Origin: Telopea speciosissima
Taxonomy: Eukaryota > Streptophyta > Magnoliopsida > Proteales > Proteaceae
Assembly (NCBI RefSeq): GCF_018873765.1
Contig: NC_057922.1
Location: 65,310,755 to 65,374,754, forward strand
Direction: 5' to 3'
DNA: 64,000 nucleotides
The position numbers and the translations under genes were made by a program. Shown here piece by piece: positions 37,801 through 50,445 of this stretch. The notes under the pieces are model-generated. The model made no database searches, was not told the DNA's origin, and saw only the letters and a list, made by a program, of their open reading frames with translations. Numbering within the stretch: position 1 is the stretch's first letter; every line of letters begins with the position of its first letter.

Positions 37801-40800
37801 TTCGGGCTGACCGAAATATTGTATATTTTCTGGTATGTTTCGATAGGTCATTTCGGTGGGTTTTAGGCCAAGTTAAGGCCTGAAACTTCATGGAAACCCT
37901 ATTTTAGGCTATATAAACACATTTAAATGTTCAAATTGCAAAAATAGTCCTCCAAAATGGTGTTTTGGATGTGCGCCATTGATTGGCAACGTACGGTCGA
38001 ACCCTAATGTATAAGTGTATAACTTAGTTAATTACATATTTACACATACACATTGTACATTAGACAAGTAAATTGACTTGGAACTAAGTTGGAAACATAA
38101 TGACTCATTAGTTAAGTCATAAATCATAATATTAAGCACATAAGACATCAAGTCAACAACAAGTTAACAAATAACAATTTAAGAGTTAAGATTTAAGAAG
38201 ATGATATCAAACATTCCAAATCACAATATGTCAATATCCCCAATTGTCCCCTACAAGGCTACAAGTCAAGTAGTCAACTAGTTATCGTTCATCTCAAATG
38301 TTTACAAATTTGCTAATAATAACTACTCCGCCGTCCAGGACCAACCCCACTCATGGTCTACTGGAGCCGACGTGTATTGCTCTCCAACTGTAGGACAAAT
38401 GCATGCCACGTCATAGTCTGGGAGAAGAAGCGAGTGTAGTCATCCACGGTGGCCATGTAAACTGCATCATCAACACGCTGAAGGTAACCGATCATAGGAT
38501 ATAGGTCACCAAACTGTGAAGAAGTACTACCCACTGATCCACTATGATATGAGTCATATGACGGCTCTGGGAGCATGTACGGGTTGTACAGCTGCGGCTG
38601 GTGGGTTGGGTAGCCAGGGTAGGAAAAGAAGTCATCCACAAAAGACGATCCACTATGTCCCTGTGAGTAGGAGTCATACTCAAAACTGGGAATGGATGGA
38701 GAAGATATAGGCTACTGCCCCCAAGGGTACTGTCCAGAATGCCCTTCGCCAAATGGATGTGAATGAGATGAACCATGCTCTGATTGTGCTGGAGATGGAT
38801 TGCTGTCCTCATGAAAAAATGGGGCACGAAAATGCCCATTCGATCTACTGTCTCTATCGCCAATATTCAGTCCACCAACAGAGCCAGATAGGGCATCAAT
38901 GTCCATAAGCTCAACCTGCCTACTAGTACCACTACCACGACCACCAGGACGAGGTGGACGATGTGGGCCGTGTGGCTGGTGTGGGGGCACGGATTGCCTC
39001 TTGCTGCTCTTGTACCACAAACGGGACTCGAGTTCCCTCATATGCTTTACCACCATCACCATCATCATCACGTCCATCATTACCTTCATCATCACCTCCA
39101 TCATTACCATCTCCATCAGGACCACCATATATTTATTTCATCATAAACAAATATGTATTTCCCTAAAACATCGTAGATTGGCGTCCGGTGGATTGCTGTC
39201 CTCATGAAAAAATGGGGCACGAAAATGCCCACTCGATCTACTGTCTCTATCGCCAATATTCAGTCCACCAACAGAGCCAGATAGGGCATCAATGTCCATA
39301 AGCTCAGCCTGCCTACTAGTACCACTACCACGACCACCAGGACGAGGTGGACGATGTGGGCCGTGTGGCTGGTGTGGGGGCACGGATTGCCTCTTGCTGC
39401 TCTTGTACCACAAACGGGACTCGAGTTCCCTCATATGCTTTACCACCATCACCATCATCATCACGTCCATCATTACCTTCATCATCACCTCCATCATTAC
39501 CATCTCCACCAGGACCACCATATATTTATTTCATCATAAACAAACATGTATTTCCCTAAAACATCGTAGATTGGCTTCCGGTGTCTAACATATATTTATT
39601 TCATCACAAACAAACATGTTGATCATGCATTTCCCTAAAAAAAATCAATTTTGAGAATATGGTTTTACCTGGAATAGTGGAAAGGCTTCACAGATATGCT
39701 AAGAAGTTTGTTCTCCAAGTGATTCTGGCGCCAGAGATGCGGCAAGGATTCAAGTGGGAAGTGGAAGAATGGAGAAGAAATGAGCAAAAACCTTCAAAAA
39801 CCAAGCAAAAGTGCAAAACCAGAGCTGTTTCTCAGCGACCGGGACTGACGAAACATGTTCATTTATATAGAGCAATTTCTCGAGAAACTCGAAATCTCGC
39901 GAAATTTTGAAAAAATCTCGAGATATCTTGAAATTTCTAGAATTTCGATCGAATTTTTGTATTTTTTTGATTTGAGGTGGCATTTCATTTCGAGGAGGTT
40001 GAAATATCCGAAATTTCCGATCTCGATGGAGATTTCGTGAGATTTTAAACTATGGTTGAAAGAAGACTAGTAGATGAGCTGATTTGAAGTGGCATGTCAC
40101 ATGGCCAAGAAAGAGAAAAAGAACAAGGGGGAAAACAGAGTTCATGTAAGATAAGATGCATGAATGGTTATGATAAAACGAAACTTGTGCTCAATTTACA
40201 CAAAATTATTCCATGTTGGTCCATAAGTCTGGAAGGAATATTAAAGAAGAATTTCCAAGATTTTTACTTTTCTTGTTTCTCATTTTATTTTTGGAATTGA
40301 CTGTCCAAACCAAATTACACCCACCAATATTTGTCGAGTGGAATTTTTCCTTAATAGCAAGTGCTGCACAAAACTATCACAGTAAGCTATAAACTATCCC
40401 TAAGCATACTCATGGAGACAAATCAAATAACTAATGTGCACATACATAGAAATGTTTTCAAATTTCTGTTTGCCAACACATCACATTATTTATATAATAT
40501 GATTCTAAAAAGTTGATAATAAGATAAGTGCTGTGTAACCCCTTGAAAGATGAGTCTCTGAAACTTCAATTATATTTTATTTGTTCTCCAGTGTTTACTT
40601 GGTTCTAAAGCTTTCTTTCTCCTTGTTGCATTCTGCCCTGCATCTCCGTATTTTAAAATTGCTCAAAAGGGAAAAATGAAGAAAAATATTATAAAAGTGA
40701 AGGATGAAAGGTAACATCAAACTAGGATCGCATTAAAGTATTCTTGGAAGTGGTTATATTTTGAATGCAGATTTAACACGAGGGATGTACTGCTTTGGCA

Positions 40801-43083
40801 AGGGGTTCAATTTTTGGATGTGCGATCATGAATGAATGTTCAGCATCAACATTTTCTCCAATTTCATAATGAGTTGCTTTCTGGTCATAACTTGGTTACG
40901 ACGCCCTCCCAAAGTGAAGTTGATTGTAACACTAGGGAAGATTATCTTGGTGGATATTTGATTTCTAAAAGAAAAATCCTCCTCAGCAATGAACTTTATG
41001 TTGGATAAATTTTCCTCCATGGTACAAGTTCTAGTAGGGGCTCTTACAAGCCATGGAGTTTGGAGATTTTCCTGATAAGAAAATTTTAATCACCCCCCTC
41101 TACCAACCTCGCCCCACCCCATTCCCACCCCCTAGTAGGGGGAAGTCTTTCTTTTATGTTGATTCTCTGTTAGTTTAAAACCATGTAGATAAATTTACAG
41201 AAGAACTGTTGATAATGGCATATTTCTTTTCTTCTTTGGAGTAAACTGAATGGTTGCTGAGACCTGTGGACTATTATTGTATGCAGCATAAATTCCAATG
41301 TTATGCTTAATGCTAACTTTCAATTGGGCAAGGGACCTTGACTTGACTTCTTTGTTTGAAATGGTTCCATGCCTCTAATTAGTCCTATTAGTTATATTGG
41401 AGGTGTTTAACGTTCTGAGTTGATCAAGCATGCTGGTTGGTAATGTGATCCTAATTGAGGATGTTATTAAAATACAGGCACGACAGGCATATCTCATTGG
41501 CAACAAGGCTCTAGCAAAAGAATTAAGTGTGAAAGGACAGCTGCACAACATGCATATGAAGGCAGCTCATGGAAAAGCTCAAGAATCCATTTATCGACAA
41601 AGGTATGTTTGGTCCCGGGCTGCATGCCATATGCGCTATTCTGACCCTGAACAATTTCAATTGCATGTGTGCATGGTTATGATGATTCTTAGGAGTGTGT
41701 TATATGCTAAGTTTAAATTGGTTAGAAGCGCACTTGATTATTGTGTGATTTTAGTGTCTTGTGATTCTTCAAGTACCATGTGTCTATGACTTAAAAGACC
41801 ATTAATTAATCTGGGTCTGCAACTGTGGGTTACATGCATACACAGCAACACTTACATTATTGTCATTCTTAATGTTTTGCAAATTTCATATAAATGAAAC
41901 ATTATCCTCGTCATAGAACTACTTTCATGTCATGACAATAATTACGATTAGCAGGTTATTATTTAAGGACACTGATGTCGTATACCGTGTGGGTGTGAGC
42001 TGTTGAATGATTATTGATCGATCATTAAATCAGTGGAGTCTTTTCTTCCTTTTAATTTGGTTATGTTTTATGTAAATAACAACTTTTTTTTGTTTAGCTT
42101 TAGTCCTGAATGTAATTTTGTTCTGTCCTGCACCTAACATCGTATATCTTGTGGTTATTGGTGGCGTACCATGAAGGATATCTTTGATAATATTGTCACT
42201 CAATTTGTGGTCTTGGTCTGTATTATATTTAAATTGGGTTCCTCCACTGGGCATGTCTTGACTGATGTTGCAGCAAAGCTGTTGCATGTTGGACGTGGAC
42301 CAATGTAAGCCACTTGGCATTCATTTATACCATTGCAATCTGAGAGAAGGATTCGATGAAAATGATGGAAATGCAACTTTGTGTTGGTTACCATATGATT
42401 GGAGTGTGGCTTTGGCTTGGAGAAAATACTGCGAAGACTACCTTCTTCATGGACTGCTCCTTTCCATGCATGAGTACAGAATCAGGGCGAAACTCCAAGA
42501 ATTGCCCTGAAACTGAATGCATAGTTATTTAGCTGTGTGAGGATGATGGGCCATCTCTGGCAGTGCATGGTGATGCACTGGAGTTTGCATATGCTACGGG
42601 GACCTGACATGAGATTATGTTTGGGAAGGCATTTGAATGTGTATGCATCCTTTGTATTAGTCATGCATGGCCTCAGTAAAATGTGTGTTTCTATGGTTGC
42701 ATAATGTCTGTTTCAGTGCACCTTCACCTGTGTTATGGTTGCCTTGGGCCTTTTAGTGTTCGGATGTTTTCTTGTGCAGGAATCCAGTTGCCCCGGAGCT
42801 CCAGGGCTGTATCAGAGGACAAGAGCAGATGATCGACTTACATGGGTTACATGTGAACGAGGCCATTCATGTACTGAAGAACGAGTTGAGCATGTTGAGG
42901 AGTTTGGCCAGGTCCTCGGGGCAACGGCTGCAGGTTTATATCTGTGTTGGTACAGGCCACCACACCAAGGGTTCTCGCACTCCAGCAAGGCTGCCTATTG
43001 CTGTGGAGCGTTATCTGCTTGAAGAAGAGGGGCTGGAGTACACTGAGCCTCAGCCGGGGCTTCTGCGAGTTGTGATATATTGA
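34895..43083 (+). CDS. CID7: PABP-interacting protein of the CID7 type (PAM2, CUE, DUF1771, Smr)
   Basis: Five coding exons: 34895-35671, 36521-36968, 37074-37144, 41478-41602 and 42780-43083. Phases agree and give about 574 residues. Near residues 22-39 lies the PAM2 motif (TLNPNAAEFVPFALRS), which binds the MLLE domain of poly(A)-binding protein. About 222-259 is a CUE-like ubiquitin-binding segment (FPGFAAESLAEVYYANGCD). About 409-474 is DUF1771 (ELRGEARDHARLRNAYFEQ). About 489-574 is an Smr domain with IDLHGLHVNEA and VGTGHHTKGSRTPARLP, the nucleic-acid-binding or nuclease-like part. This order matches Arabidopsis CID7 and relatives, thought to act in mRNA metabolism in the cytoplasm. Two adjacent ATGs occur; MSL is the usual start, so 34898 is equally possible. 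Intron 4 (37145-41477) is swollen by a hAT element. No disabling change was seen. Confidence 0.92.
38358..39521 (-). pseudogene. Coding relic inside the hAT element
   Basis: On the minus strand two frames join across stops. The upstream part, present twice because of the tandem duplication, has a Met-rich run, KHMRELESRLWYKSSKRQS, a Pro/His-rich linker and LMDIDALSGSVGGLNIGDRD. The downstream part is rich in Tyr, Ser and Pro (FFSYPGYPTHQPQLYNPYM), then DDYTRFFSQTMTWHAFV. This low-complexity tail resembles the C-terminal tails of plant hAT transposases, but I cannot show a dimerisation domain, so the assignment is an inference from the element's ends. Confidence 0.45.
38797..39582. repeat. 393 bp tandem duplication inside the hAT element
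   Basis: Unit 1 (38797-39189) and unit 2 (39190-39582) are nearly identical, differing at only a handful of positions. Both start GGATTGCTGTCCTCATG and end with CATCGTAGATTGGC. A partial third trace (CATATATTTATTTCATCA at about 39589) follows. The high identity points to a recent event. Confidence 0.92.
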
Positions 43084-45969
43084 TTCAGAGATATGAGATT
43101 GTAAGTTTATAGGATTTTTTTTGACACAATCAAAATCCTTGACCCATTGTCATAATTCATAATCTTACATTTTGTATGTGTATATGGAAGAATGGAAGAG
43201 AAGTAGAGGAACAGAGGCCCGATAAACAAAGAAAAAGGAAAAAGGAAAAAGAAAAAAAAGTGAGTAAAAAGAAGAGCGAATGGAGGTAGAAGGGGTAGGG
43301 AAACAGAGTAAAAAGAGCAAATGTATCATTTAAAAAGAAAAGGAAAAAGAGAGCAAATGTAACGTTTTAAGGTTTAATAGGGTGACGGTATAGTGTCAAG
43401 GTTTTGGAGAGCATTCAAGGGGAACTCACACTAGCTGCTGATCTTTTGTTAACTCTGTTAATTTATTGTATCTTCTTATGCTCAAAATTTTCTTTATTAA
43501 ATTATTTTTTTTCCTCAGACAATGTAACGCAGATATGATATGTATGAGACGGTTCAATTCAGTAGTTTATGGCAAGCTGAGCTTGAAGTCGAGAGGAAAC
43601 CCTAATGCATATTCAAATCCTACTCAGCATCTTTGCATGTTTATGGTGTTGTTGGATCATATTTTATCAGTGATTCATCTTATTACCCGAAGCATAATAC
43701 TGTTAACGGCTGTTTCAGTTGATATCTCTACTTTTGATGGTTAATTTTATGGGAGAGGGATCTACATAGGTGGTATTTAATGGAATTTTACTTACAAGCA
43801 TATCTTATTGACCGTAGGATGAGATGGGAAACATCCCAAGCTTCCAATCTGTACTCCATACACCACTCTATCTTTCATCCTCTGCGACTGCTACTGGCAC
43901 CCTCTCTCTCTCTCTCTCACACCTGGGTGGCGGCAAATATTAGGGGTGTCAAACTGTTGGTTTGGACTGCTTTCAGTCTAGGAATGAGAGACTAAAACCA
44001 AACCGCTAAAGGCTGCGTTTGGTAATGTTCTTCATCAAGAATGAGGCCGCATTTGGTAACACTTTAAAAAAAACGTTTTTGGTGTTTTTTCGGTGCTAGT
44101 GCTATGAAAAAAAAATGGAATCTTGTGTTTGGTACCGCCCGTCTGTTTTTCTGTGTCTGTAACATAAATTAGCTTCATTTTTGTGTTTGACACATAAAAA
44201 CCCTTGTTTCGCAAATCTCAAAACGTATCTCGGGGAAAAACTGGGTTCGAGTTAAAACATCTGTTTCCGATAATCTCTTTCCAGGGCTAGAACGAAGAAG
44301 AGGGTTACTTTACTTTCCATCGGCAAGGGTAGAAGCCCTTTTCCTCATCTCAAATCTCTTTCCGAGGCTTGAATGATACTGTTCAACCTCCAGCTGAAAC
44401 TGAGTCACTTGCGGAGAACATCATCTGCCTCATCTCAAAACTCCTTCAACTCATCTTCTACATCACAAACCTGGATCTCTTTCAACTCAGGTAATATCTC
44501 CTCAGAAGTAAGTTTTGCATCTTAATTCTGAACAAAATTGAAACACAAGCCAGTCCCATGTGAGTTGTCTATCTATGCTGCCATTCTAGATGATTTCTTG
44601 CAACCCATCCTCCAATTTCTTAGCAAAATTAAAATAAAGATTAAGAAGATGGCTCCTCTTCATTATATCAATTGCTTTAGCTTTATTGGACGACAAATCT
44701 CAAGATCTTTATTTAGGGCCCACTTCTGAATCGATACAGATGAAATAATTAATGAATTGATATATATCTGATTCTAGCAGTATTCTCCTATGTAATCTGC
44801 AGGACATTGAATTAACCCAAAAAAACAAAAAAAGAGGGTTTTTAACAAATGCTCCCTTGAAAATGTCCATTTGTTCAAATGTCCCATAGAAAATGTCCAT
44901 TTGTCCAAATGTAGCACTTTGGTCCAATCCATTAGTCTGGGACGTTATATTCGAACGACTGGACATTTTAAACCATTATGCCCTGGTAGAATGATCAAAT
45001 TACCCTCATTAACACTCAACCTTGCCACTCATCTTCCAAACCCTAGCGGCGAAGTTCACAGAAAGCCTTTTAATGGCGTCGAAGTTTGGGGATTCAACTG
45101 AAATCAGAACTGAAAGCGGTTTCCATTGGCGAAGATGGAGACATCGACACCGATGCCATAACCACGACGCCAGGATGGTGTCTCTATACGATATCGGCTT
45201 GTGGGAAGAGAGAGAGAGAGAGAGAGTTGCAAGTGGGTGTACCACTGTACCTTGATGGAGTTGCAAGAGTTTTCCATAGGCCTCTTCAGATAAGGTCCTC
45301 GGTAGGCTTCAACGAAATCAAGTGCCTTTTCTTTCTTTCGTTTGATCGCGATACTGTGCCGTTTAAGTTGTTTCGTGGAACAACAAAACATCTCTGGATC
45401 CTAGTTTGGATATGGGTTGGTTCGGTGCGGTTCGATTTTCAATCGGTCACATCGAAGTATCATACCCCAGTCCAAAACTAGTCCGATAACGATCAAAGCA
45501 GGTTATCATCCATGAACCCACATGAGGGCCTATGGCTCAAAGTTGGAGATAATTGATGATATAGTAAGTGCAACTCTATTCTATGGCTAAGAATTAAAGT
45601 TTTTAGTCTTACATCAGCCGTGACGACTGAGAGTGCAGCTCATCATATACTACCACTTACAAATTCAATTCCGTATTCCTTTTTGGTAACAACGCCAATT
45701 CATTCATTCATGTACGAGAACCTGATCCGGGCTCCATCCAATGAACCATTCCTCCACGACTCCTGCTTAATTTTCTGTTTTTGCTCTTTCCTAATCTTTC
45801 TTCTGCTTAATTTCTTGAAATCCTTCAAAGCTACAAATGGGCTTTACCGCGCGCTTTACCCATTTCTCTGATCTTATTTTCTAGTATTAATTTCAGGGTT
45901 TCGAGTTTCAAGTTGATCAAATCGCCTAATTAAGAGATATCATCAATCAAGCACGAAGGCCTCACGCTC
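43084..45969. other. Intergenic between CID7-like gene and SSL copy 1
   Basis: The first few hundred bases should hold the CID7-like 3' UTR. 43942-44005 begins TAGGGGTGTCAAAC like the left end of the hAT MITE at 23254, but is cut off by a GGCTGCGTTTGGTAA Harbinger-type end at about 44007. Open frames at 44871-45480 include a GA repeat (45209-45226) and match no family I recognise. The last about 200 bases before 45970 resemble the region upstream of SSL copy 2 and should include its promoter and 5' UTR. Confidence 0.5.
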
Positions 45970-48900
45970 ATGTCGACCTTAAGAACCATTTTCCTTGTGT
46001 GCTTACTGGCTTTCCTGCTAAAACTCTTTTTTTTCTCGCCCATATCCATATTTTCTGAGCGAGTCCAGTTTCCTTCTCCACCATCATCGCCCCTGCTCCT
46101 CTCCACCAACGATTACTTACAGGTCAGACCATGTCCACGCTTCTCATGCATTTAAGAGTTCTAATCCATTCTTAATTACTTGTTTTATTATGTTTAAAGA
46201 CTAATAATGAGCTCAATTAGTAAGTTGTAACATGCTTTTATATACTCGAGTAGCTATCTCTACTTATTTTTCAACAAGGTATCAGAGCCTATATATATAT
46301 CTTCCCGTTGTCTCATGTGAGGTGAAAAAATCGAGGTGTTGGATTGTTTAGATCCTATGTGCTTTCGTATACTTGAGGAGCTTAAGGTTTTGGATGAGAC
46401 CCTCCAATACTTTTCTTTAGACAACCACAAACCTCACCTTTGGGCATTCTTTTTTTATTTTTTTGACTGATTATGAAAAATCACTATAATTATGTCTAAG
46501 AAGATAAATATATATTTTTCTCTTAAAATGTTTTATTGGAAGTAGCGAGTGACCAAAGTTGGAGAAGGATCTCTAGAGAACCCTGAAGATGTTTGCATAG
46601 ACAAAGAAGGCATTATTTACACAGCTACAAGGGATGGTTGGATTAAGAGAGTGCATCGAAATGGTTCTGTGGAAGATTGGAAGATGATCGGCGGCCAAAC
46701 TTTAATTGGAGTTGCAATGTCAGCTGATGGTAGTGTTCTTGTATGTGATATTGACAAGGTGAGAGTTATTTTCACTATTCTTTATTATTTGTATATACAT
46801 GAAAATTGAAATCGAACCAATAGCAGCGCGCCTGACAGAGGCCCGATAAGATTACATTAAGGCAACCCGATAAAAAATCAAATTGAACCAGACCAAAATC
46901 AAACCTCAACTTATTAGTTTGGTTTCGATTTAGCTCATTACCAGTTCAACTGGATTGAACCAACTAATTGGCACACCCCGAGCTCTATTGAGAACATACA
47001 ATCCATTGAAAAACTCTAGAGCATTGGATGATCAGGATCTTCTAGCCTACCTCACACAGGCAGGGGTTAAATGACTGCCCTACCCATTGCCTGAGCACCC
47101 TGCCCGTATGGAGTCCACGTGGGGTCCACACCTTGTTGTATGCGGTTGCACAGCAGAGGATCCTAATTGGACATTGGATGCCTTTTATATATCAATTGAG
47201 CCTCTTCACCTAATAGTTTAAGTTGTTAGGATTTGACATACAATCTCTCTCAATATTCTAAAAAATATTACTTCAACACCCCTCCCTTAAAAAAAAAAAA
47301 AAAAATTGACTCCCAAACAATTTGAGGATATAAATTTTGGAGTCCAGTTCAGGTTCACGTACGCCTTTAGACGCACAAATGGAATCCAAGAGAGAGAAAG
47401 AGAATGGATTCGATCTGTGCGCTTATGTTAAGGGCGTACGAGAATGGTTTTCGTACGAGAACCTCAGCCTCCAAATTTTGTGCAATGACACCAGACTAAG
47501 CCAGGCATAGTGAATAATAGGAAGAAGACCTTCAACAGTCCAGCCTCCAATTCTCTTGCATAGGCTGTCTAGTTTCTATTATGTTCTACCTCATAGGGAT
47601 ATACAATTTTGCTATTAATGGATGGCAGGGCTTGTTAAAGGTTGACCACGACAGTGTAAAGGTGCTTACTTCCCACATTAACGATTCAAAAATAAGGTAA
47701 CATATCTTTTTAAACTTTGAGTCTCTAGCTCTTAGATGGTTTTCCATGGATCTTTATCGTCTCCATTTATCTACTCCTCTATTTCATCTCATAGGGGGAG
47801 GGAAAATGACCACCCTACCCTCTGCCTGAAAACACTACCCGGGTGAGGTCCACTCCCCCCTAGAAACCTTTCTAAACTGTTTTGTGTTTATCCTTAGTAT
47901 TGTTGTTATTGTAACAGTGTTGTTAATGATGTAATCGAAGCATCAGATGGTAGTGTGTACTTCAGTGATGCAAGTACTAAATTTGGAGTCCATAATTGGT
48001 ATCTCAACGTGCTGGAGGGAATTCCTCATGGGCGGCTTCTCAAGTATGACCCACACACCAAGGAAACAACATTAGTGCTGGATGGTCTTGGATTTGCAAA
48101 TGGTGTAGCACTTTCACAGGATCAAGATTTTCTGGTGGTTTGCGAATCATGGAAGTAAGAATAAAAAAATATATATATTCCAAGTTTGGATTTCTACTTT
48201 TTTTTTTTTTTTTTTTACTTTGAATACATTTTATTCACACTCTCACATATAGGAAGGGACTATATATGATTAGCATGTATAGTTTTAGTAATTCATAGTA
48301 TTGATCGCCTTTGATACTGATATCGATACCAATATCGATACGTATTGGTGATATTGGCTTGTATAGGGTTGATACCGGATTACCGGTACTTAATTAATCC
48401 CTGATTGGGAGTAACCATTATTAATGTATAACAATTTGTTGAGATGTTGGAAGTTATAGAGTTACAGTTCCATATCGATTATCTGAGACCTTGGATGGGT
48501 CTTCGTTTACCATTAGACTATCTCCACCTAGTAATTAAGTTAAGCTTGACCCTCAAGTGAAGTGCTTTCTTGAGGTGTGCCTGGTGGGAAAATTATCTCC
48601 TCCAGTTCCATGCTTGGTCTAGTTCCCCAGTGCCTCTAATAAGAAGGGGAGTGGACCCCAGCCACCCTGGCAAGGGTAGGGTGGTCATTGCCCCCTCCCC
48701 TTTTGTTAGAGGCACTTGGGAACTGGGCCGGGCAGGAACCAGAGGGGATAAAGATTCGTCACCCATCCTTGGTGCTTTCATATACTTGATGAGCTATCTT
48801 CGTTTAATAATGCCTAAAAGTTTTGGACCGATGTGAGATTATAAGACCTCCCAACATCTTAACACAGTTCAATTCCAATAGAGCCGATATGCATGCCTTG

Positions 48901-49696
48901 TTCAAGTCCTTGGTGTCTTCATATACTTACGAGCTTTCTCCATTTACTGCCCTTATACTACAACTGTAGATGAGGTGCAAATTAAACATCTCTCACAAAT
49001 TTTCATTTCTTTTTTACAATTGTAAGATTCCGGTGTCTGAAGCATTGGCTGAAGGGAGAGCTCAGTGGGAAGACAGAGATCTTCATTGAGAGCCTTCCTG
49101 ATGCCCCTGATAACATCAATCTTGCACCAGATGGGTCTTTCTGGATCGCCCTTATTGAGGTAATCAGTAATTACTAGATTGTATCATTCTTCCCTGTTGT
49201 GACCCACTTTTTTTTTTTTTTTTTAAGGCAAAGAAAGCTACAGCTTAAAAAGAGGGACTCAGTCCCAAAACATATTGGCGAGGGCAACAAGCCACTCACT
49301 CACCCAAGAGAAAGAGCAAATTATGTGACCCACTCTTCTTGGTTTGATCCTGATTGGGAACTACTCCACCAGAACTAAAGAGCAAATTATGTATTTATTT
49401 GGATGTTTTTGCAGTTAAGGACTAATACATGGTTAGACTTTGTTCACACATCAAAGTTAGCCAAGCACCTGGTTGCAAATTTTCCAAAGCTGGTTGATCT
49501 ACTAAATGGAGCAAAGAGAAAAGCAATGGCTGTGAATGTTGGAACCAATGGAGAGATCATTAGGAAGTTTGATGATCCAGATGGAAAGGTTATGTCCTTT
49601 GTTACTTCTGTTCTTGAGTTTGAAGGTCACCTCTACTTGGGAAGCATGAACTCCAATTTCATTGGAAAATTACAATTGAAGCAATTCAACCATTAG
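45970..49696 (+). CDS. Strictosidine synthase-like protein, tandem copy 1
   Basis: Six exons: 45970-46122, 46546-46758, 47629-47696, 47918-48154, 49027-49159 and 49415-49696 (stop TAG), giving about 361 residues, the usual length of plant SSL/APMAP-like proteins. Residues about 8-25 form a hydrophobic signal or anchor segment (FLVCLLAFLLKLFFF), so entry into the secretory system is likely. The propeller repeats follow: EDVCIDKEGIIYTATRDGWI, then EASDGSVYFSDASTKF and LKYDPHTKETTLVLDGLGFANGVALS of the strictosidine synthase conserved region, then PDNINLAPDGSFWIAL. Most SSL proteins do not make strictosidine and their substrates are largely unknown, so no alkaloid role is claimed. Its partner is copy 2, about 6.75 kb downstream in the same orientation. 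AATAAA lies at about 49823. No defect was seen. Confidence 0.92.
47031..47171. mobile_element. Mutator-type MITE in SSL copy 1, intron 2
   Basis: A 141 bp block flanked by the perfect 9 bp repeat CATTGGATG (47022-47030 and 47172-47180). Its ends pair imperfectly: AGGATCTTCTAGC against the reverse complement of GCAGAGGATCCT. The middle has a CTGCCCTACCCATTGCCTGA phrase shared with other hairpin MITEs of the window. Copy 2 lacks it at the matching place. Confidence 0.8.
48590..48756. mobile_element. Hairpin MITE in SSL copy 1, intron 4
   Basis: Imperfect arms run inward from both ends: AGTTCCCCAGTGCCTCTAA on the left pairs with TTAGAGGCACTTGGGAACT on the right. The middle has GGTAGGGTGGTCATTG. 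Related segments occur at about 52251-52429 and, in partial form, at about 47790-47865 and 55258-55345. The limits are approximate and no duplication was found. Confidence 0.6.
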
Positions 49697-50077
49697 AATA
49701 GAGAAGGAAGAGTTATACTATTTATAGTATCAGTTCTCCTAGGGCTTGATAGGGTAGTTCTGGCAAGGTTGGTTTAACAGATGATGTAAGCAGAGTCAGA
49801 GAACAAATAAGATGGACTCTTCAATAAAATCTATTCTCACATGGTGTGCATCTCTGCTTGTGGATATGGAAATGAGGGAAGTAAAAATGATGTGGTAACT
49901 GAGCCCTGATCACCTCCCGTATGTGTACGCTTCACGTATAGTTAGGTGTTCACATGTGTTCTTTTGTTTCCAAAAATGTCATTTCATGCACTCTTAGTGT
50001 TAGCAAAATGCATGAAGGGACATTTATAGAAGGAAAAGAACACCTATCATCACCTGCTAGGAGGATATGGTTGTAGG
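49697..50077 (+). other. 3' flank of SSL copy 1
   Basis: Holds the likely 3' UTR and poly(A) signal (AATAAA at about 49823). Its sequence, including CTCACATGGTGTGCAT and a segment with CACGTATAG and GTGTTCACATGTG, resembles the 3' flank of copy 2 at 56424-56760, so the duplication extended past the stop codon. Confidence 0.6.
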
Positions 50078-50445
50078 TAAGGGTGTTAATTGGGACGGTT
50101 CGGTTTTATTTTTTGGGTTTTGGTTGAGTTCGGTTCAATTCAGTTTTGTTATCGATTTCAATTCATTTTGGTTTGGTTTGAAAACCAAGTATAGACTGTT
50201 TTGTGTAGGAATTAGGAAGGATTTTTACCGTTCGGATGTTGGTTTCAGTATTCGGTTCGGATTTGATCCTATCGGTCAAGCCAATCGGTGGCTCGTTGGT
50301 TTAGCTCGAACCGAGCTGAAACCAAATGGTTCTCTAACCCTTAAACTGAACTCGAAACGATAAGGCATCGTTTTGGTTTGGATCAGGCTCAATCAAGTCG
50401 GGTCAAACCGGTTTGTCTGGTTCGCTTTAGGTTTTGACACCCTTA
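50078..50445. mobile_element. hAT-type MITE (368 bp) between the SSL copies
   Basis: Ends TAAGGGTGTTAATTGG and TTTTGACACCCTTA are inverted, and the flanks are the perfect 8 bp repeat GTTGTAGG (50070-50077 and 50446-50453). The interior is made of GGTTCGG and GGTTTGG-like words. It is related in end sequence to the element at 23254. Confidence 0.87.

Larger units (their letters stand above)
37770..40054 (-). mobile_element. hAT-type transposon in intron 4 of the CID7-like gene
   Basis: The 2285 bp element begins CATAGTTCGAG and ends TTAAACTATG, and is flanked by the perfect 8 bp repeat GTTGAAAG (37762-37769 and 40055-40062), the hAT size. The ends are rich in GAAAT and CGAAAT words in opposite orientation. 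The interior carries a minus-strand coding relic and a 393 bp tandem duplication. I could not see an intact transposase, so it is probably non-autonomous, perhaps an internal-deletion derivative that keeps only a C-terminal coding part. Confidence 0.82.

Noticed and set aside
38899-39559. Plus-strand frames with a His-rich or Ser/Thr-rich repeat
   Set aside because: They are shadows of the tandemly duplicated minus-strand hAT relic.
42265-42510. An 81-residue frame in the last CID7 intron
   Set aside because: Splicing between 41602 and 42780 is fixed by the conserved protein, and the frame matches no known domain.
45022-45481. Overlapping frames of 77-131 residues upstream of SSL copy 1
   Set aside because: They rest partly on a GA microsatellite, and no domain or conserved partner was recognised.
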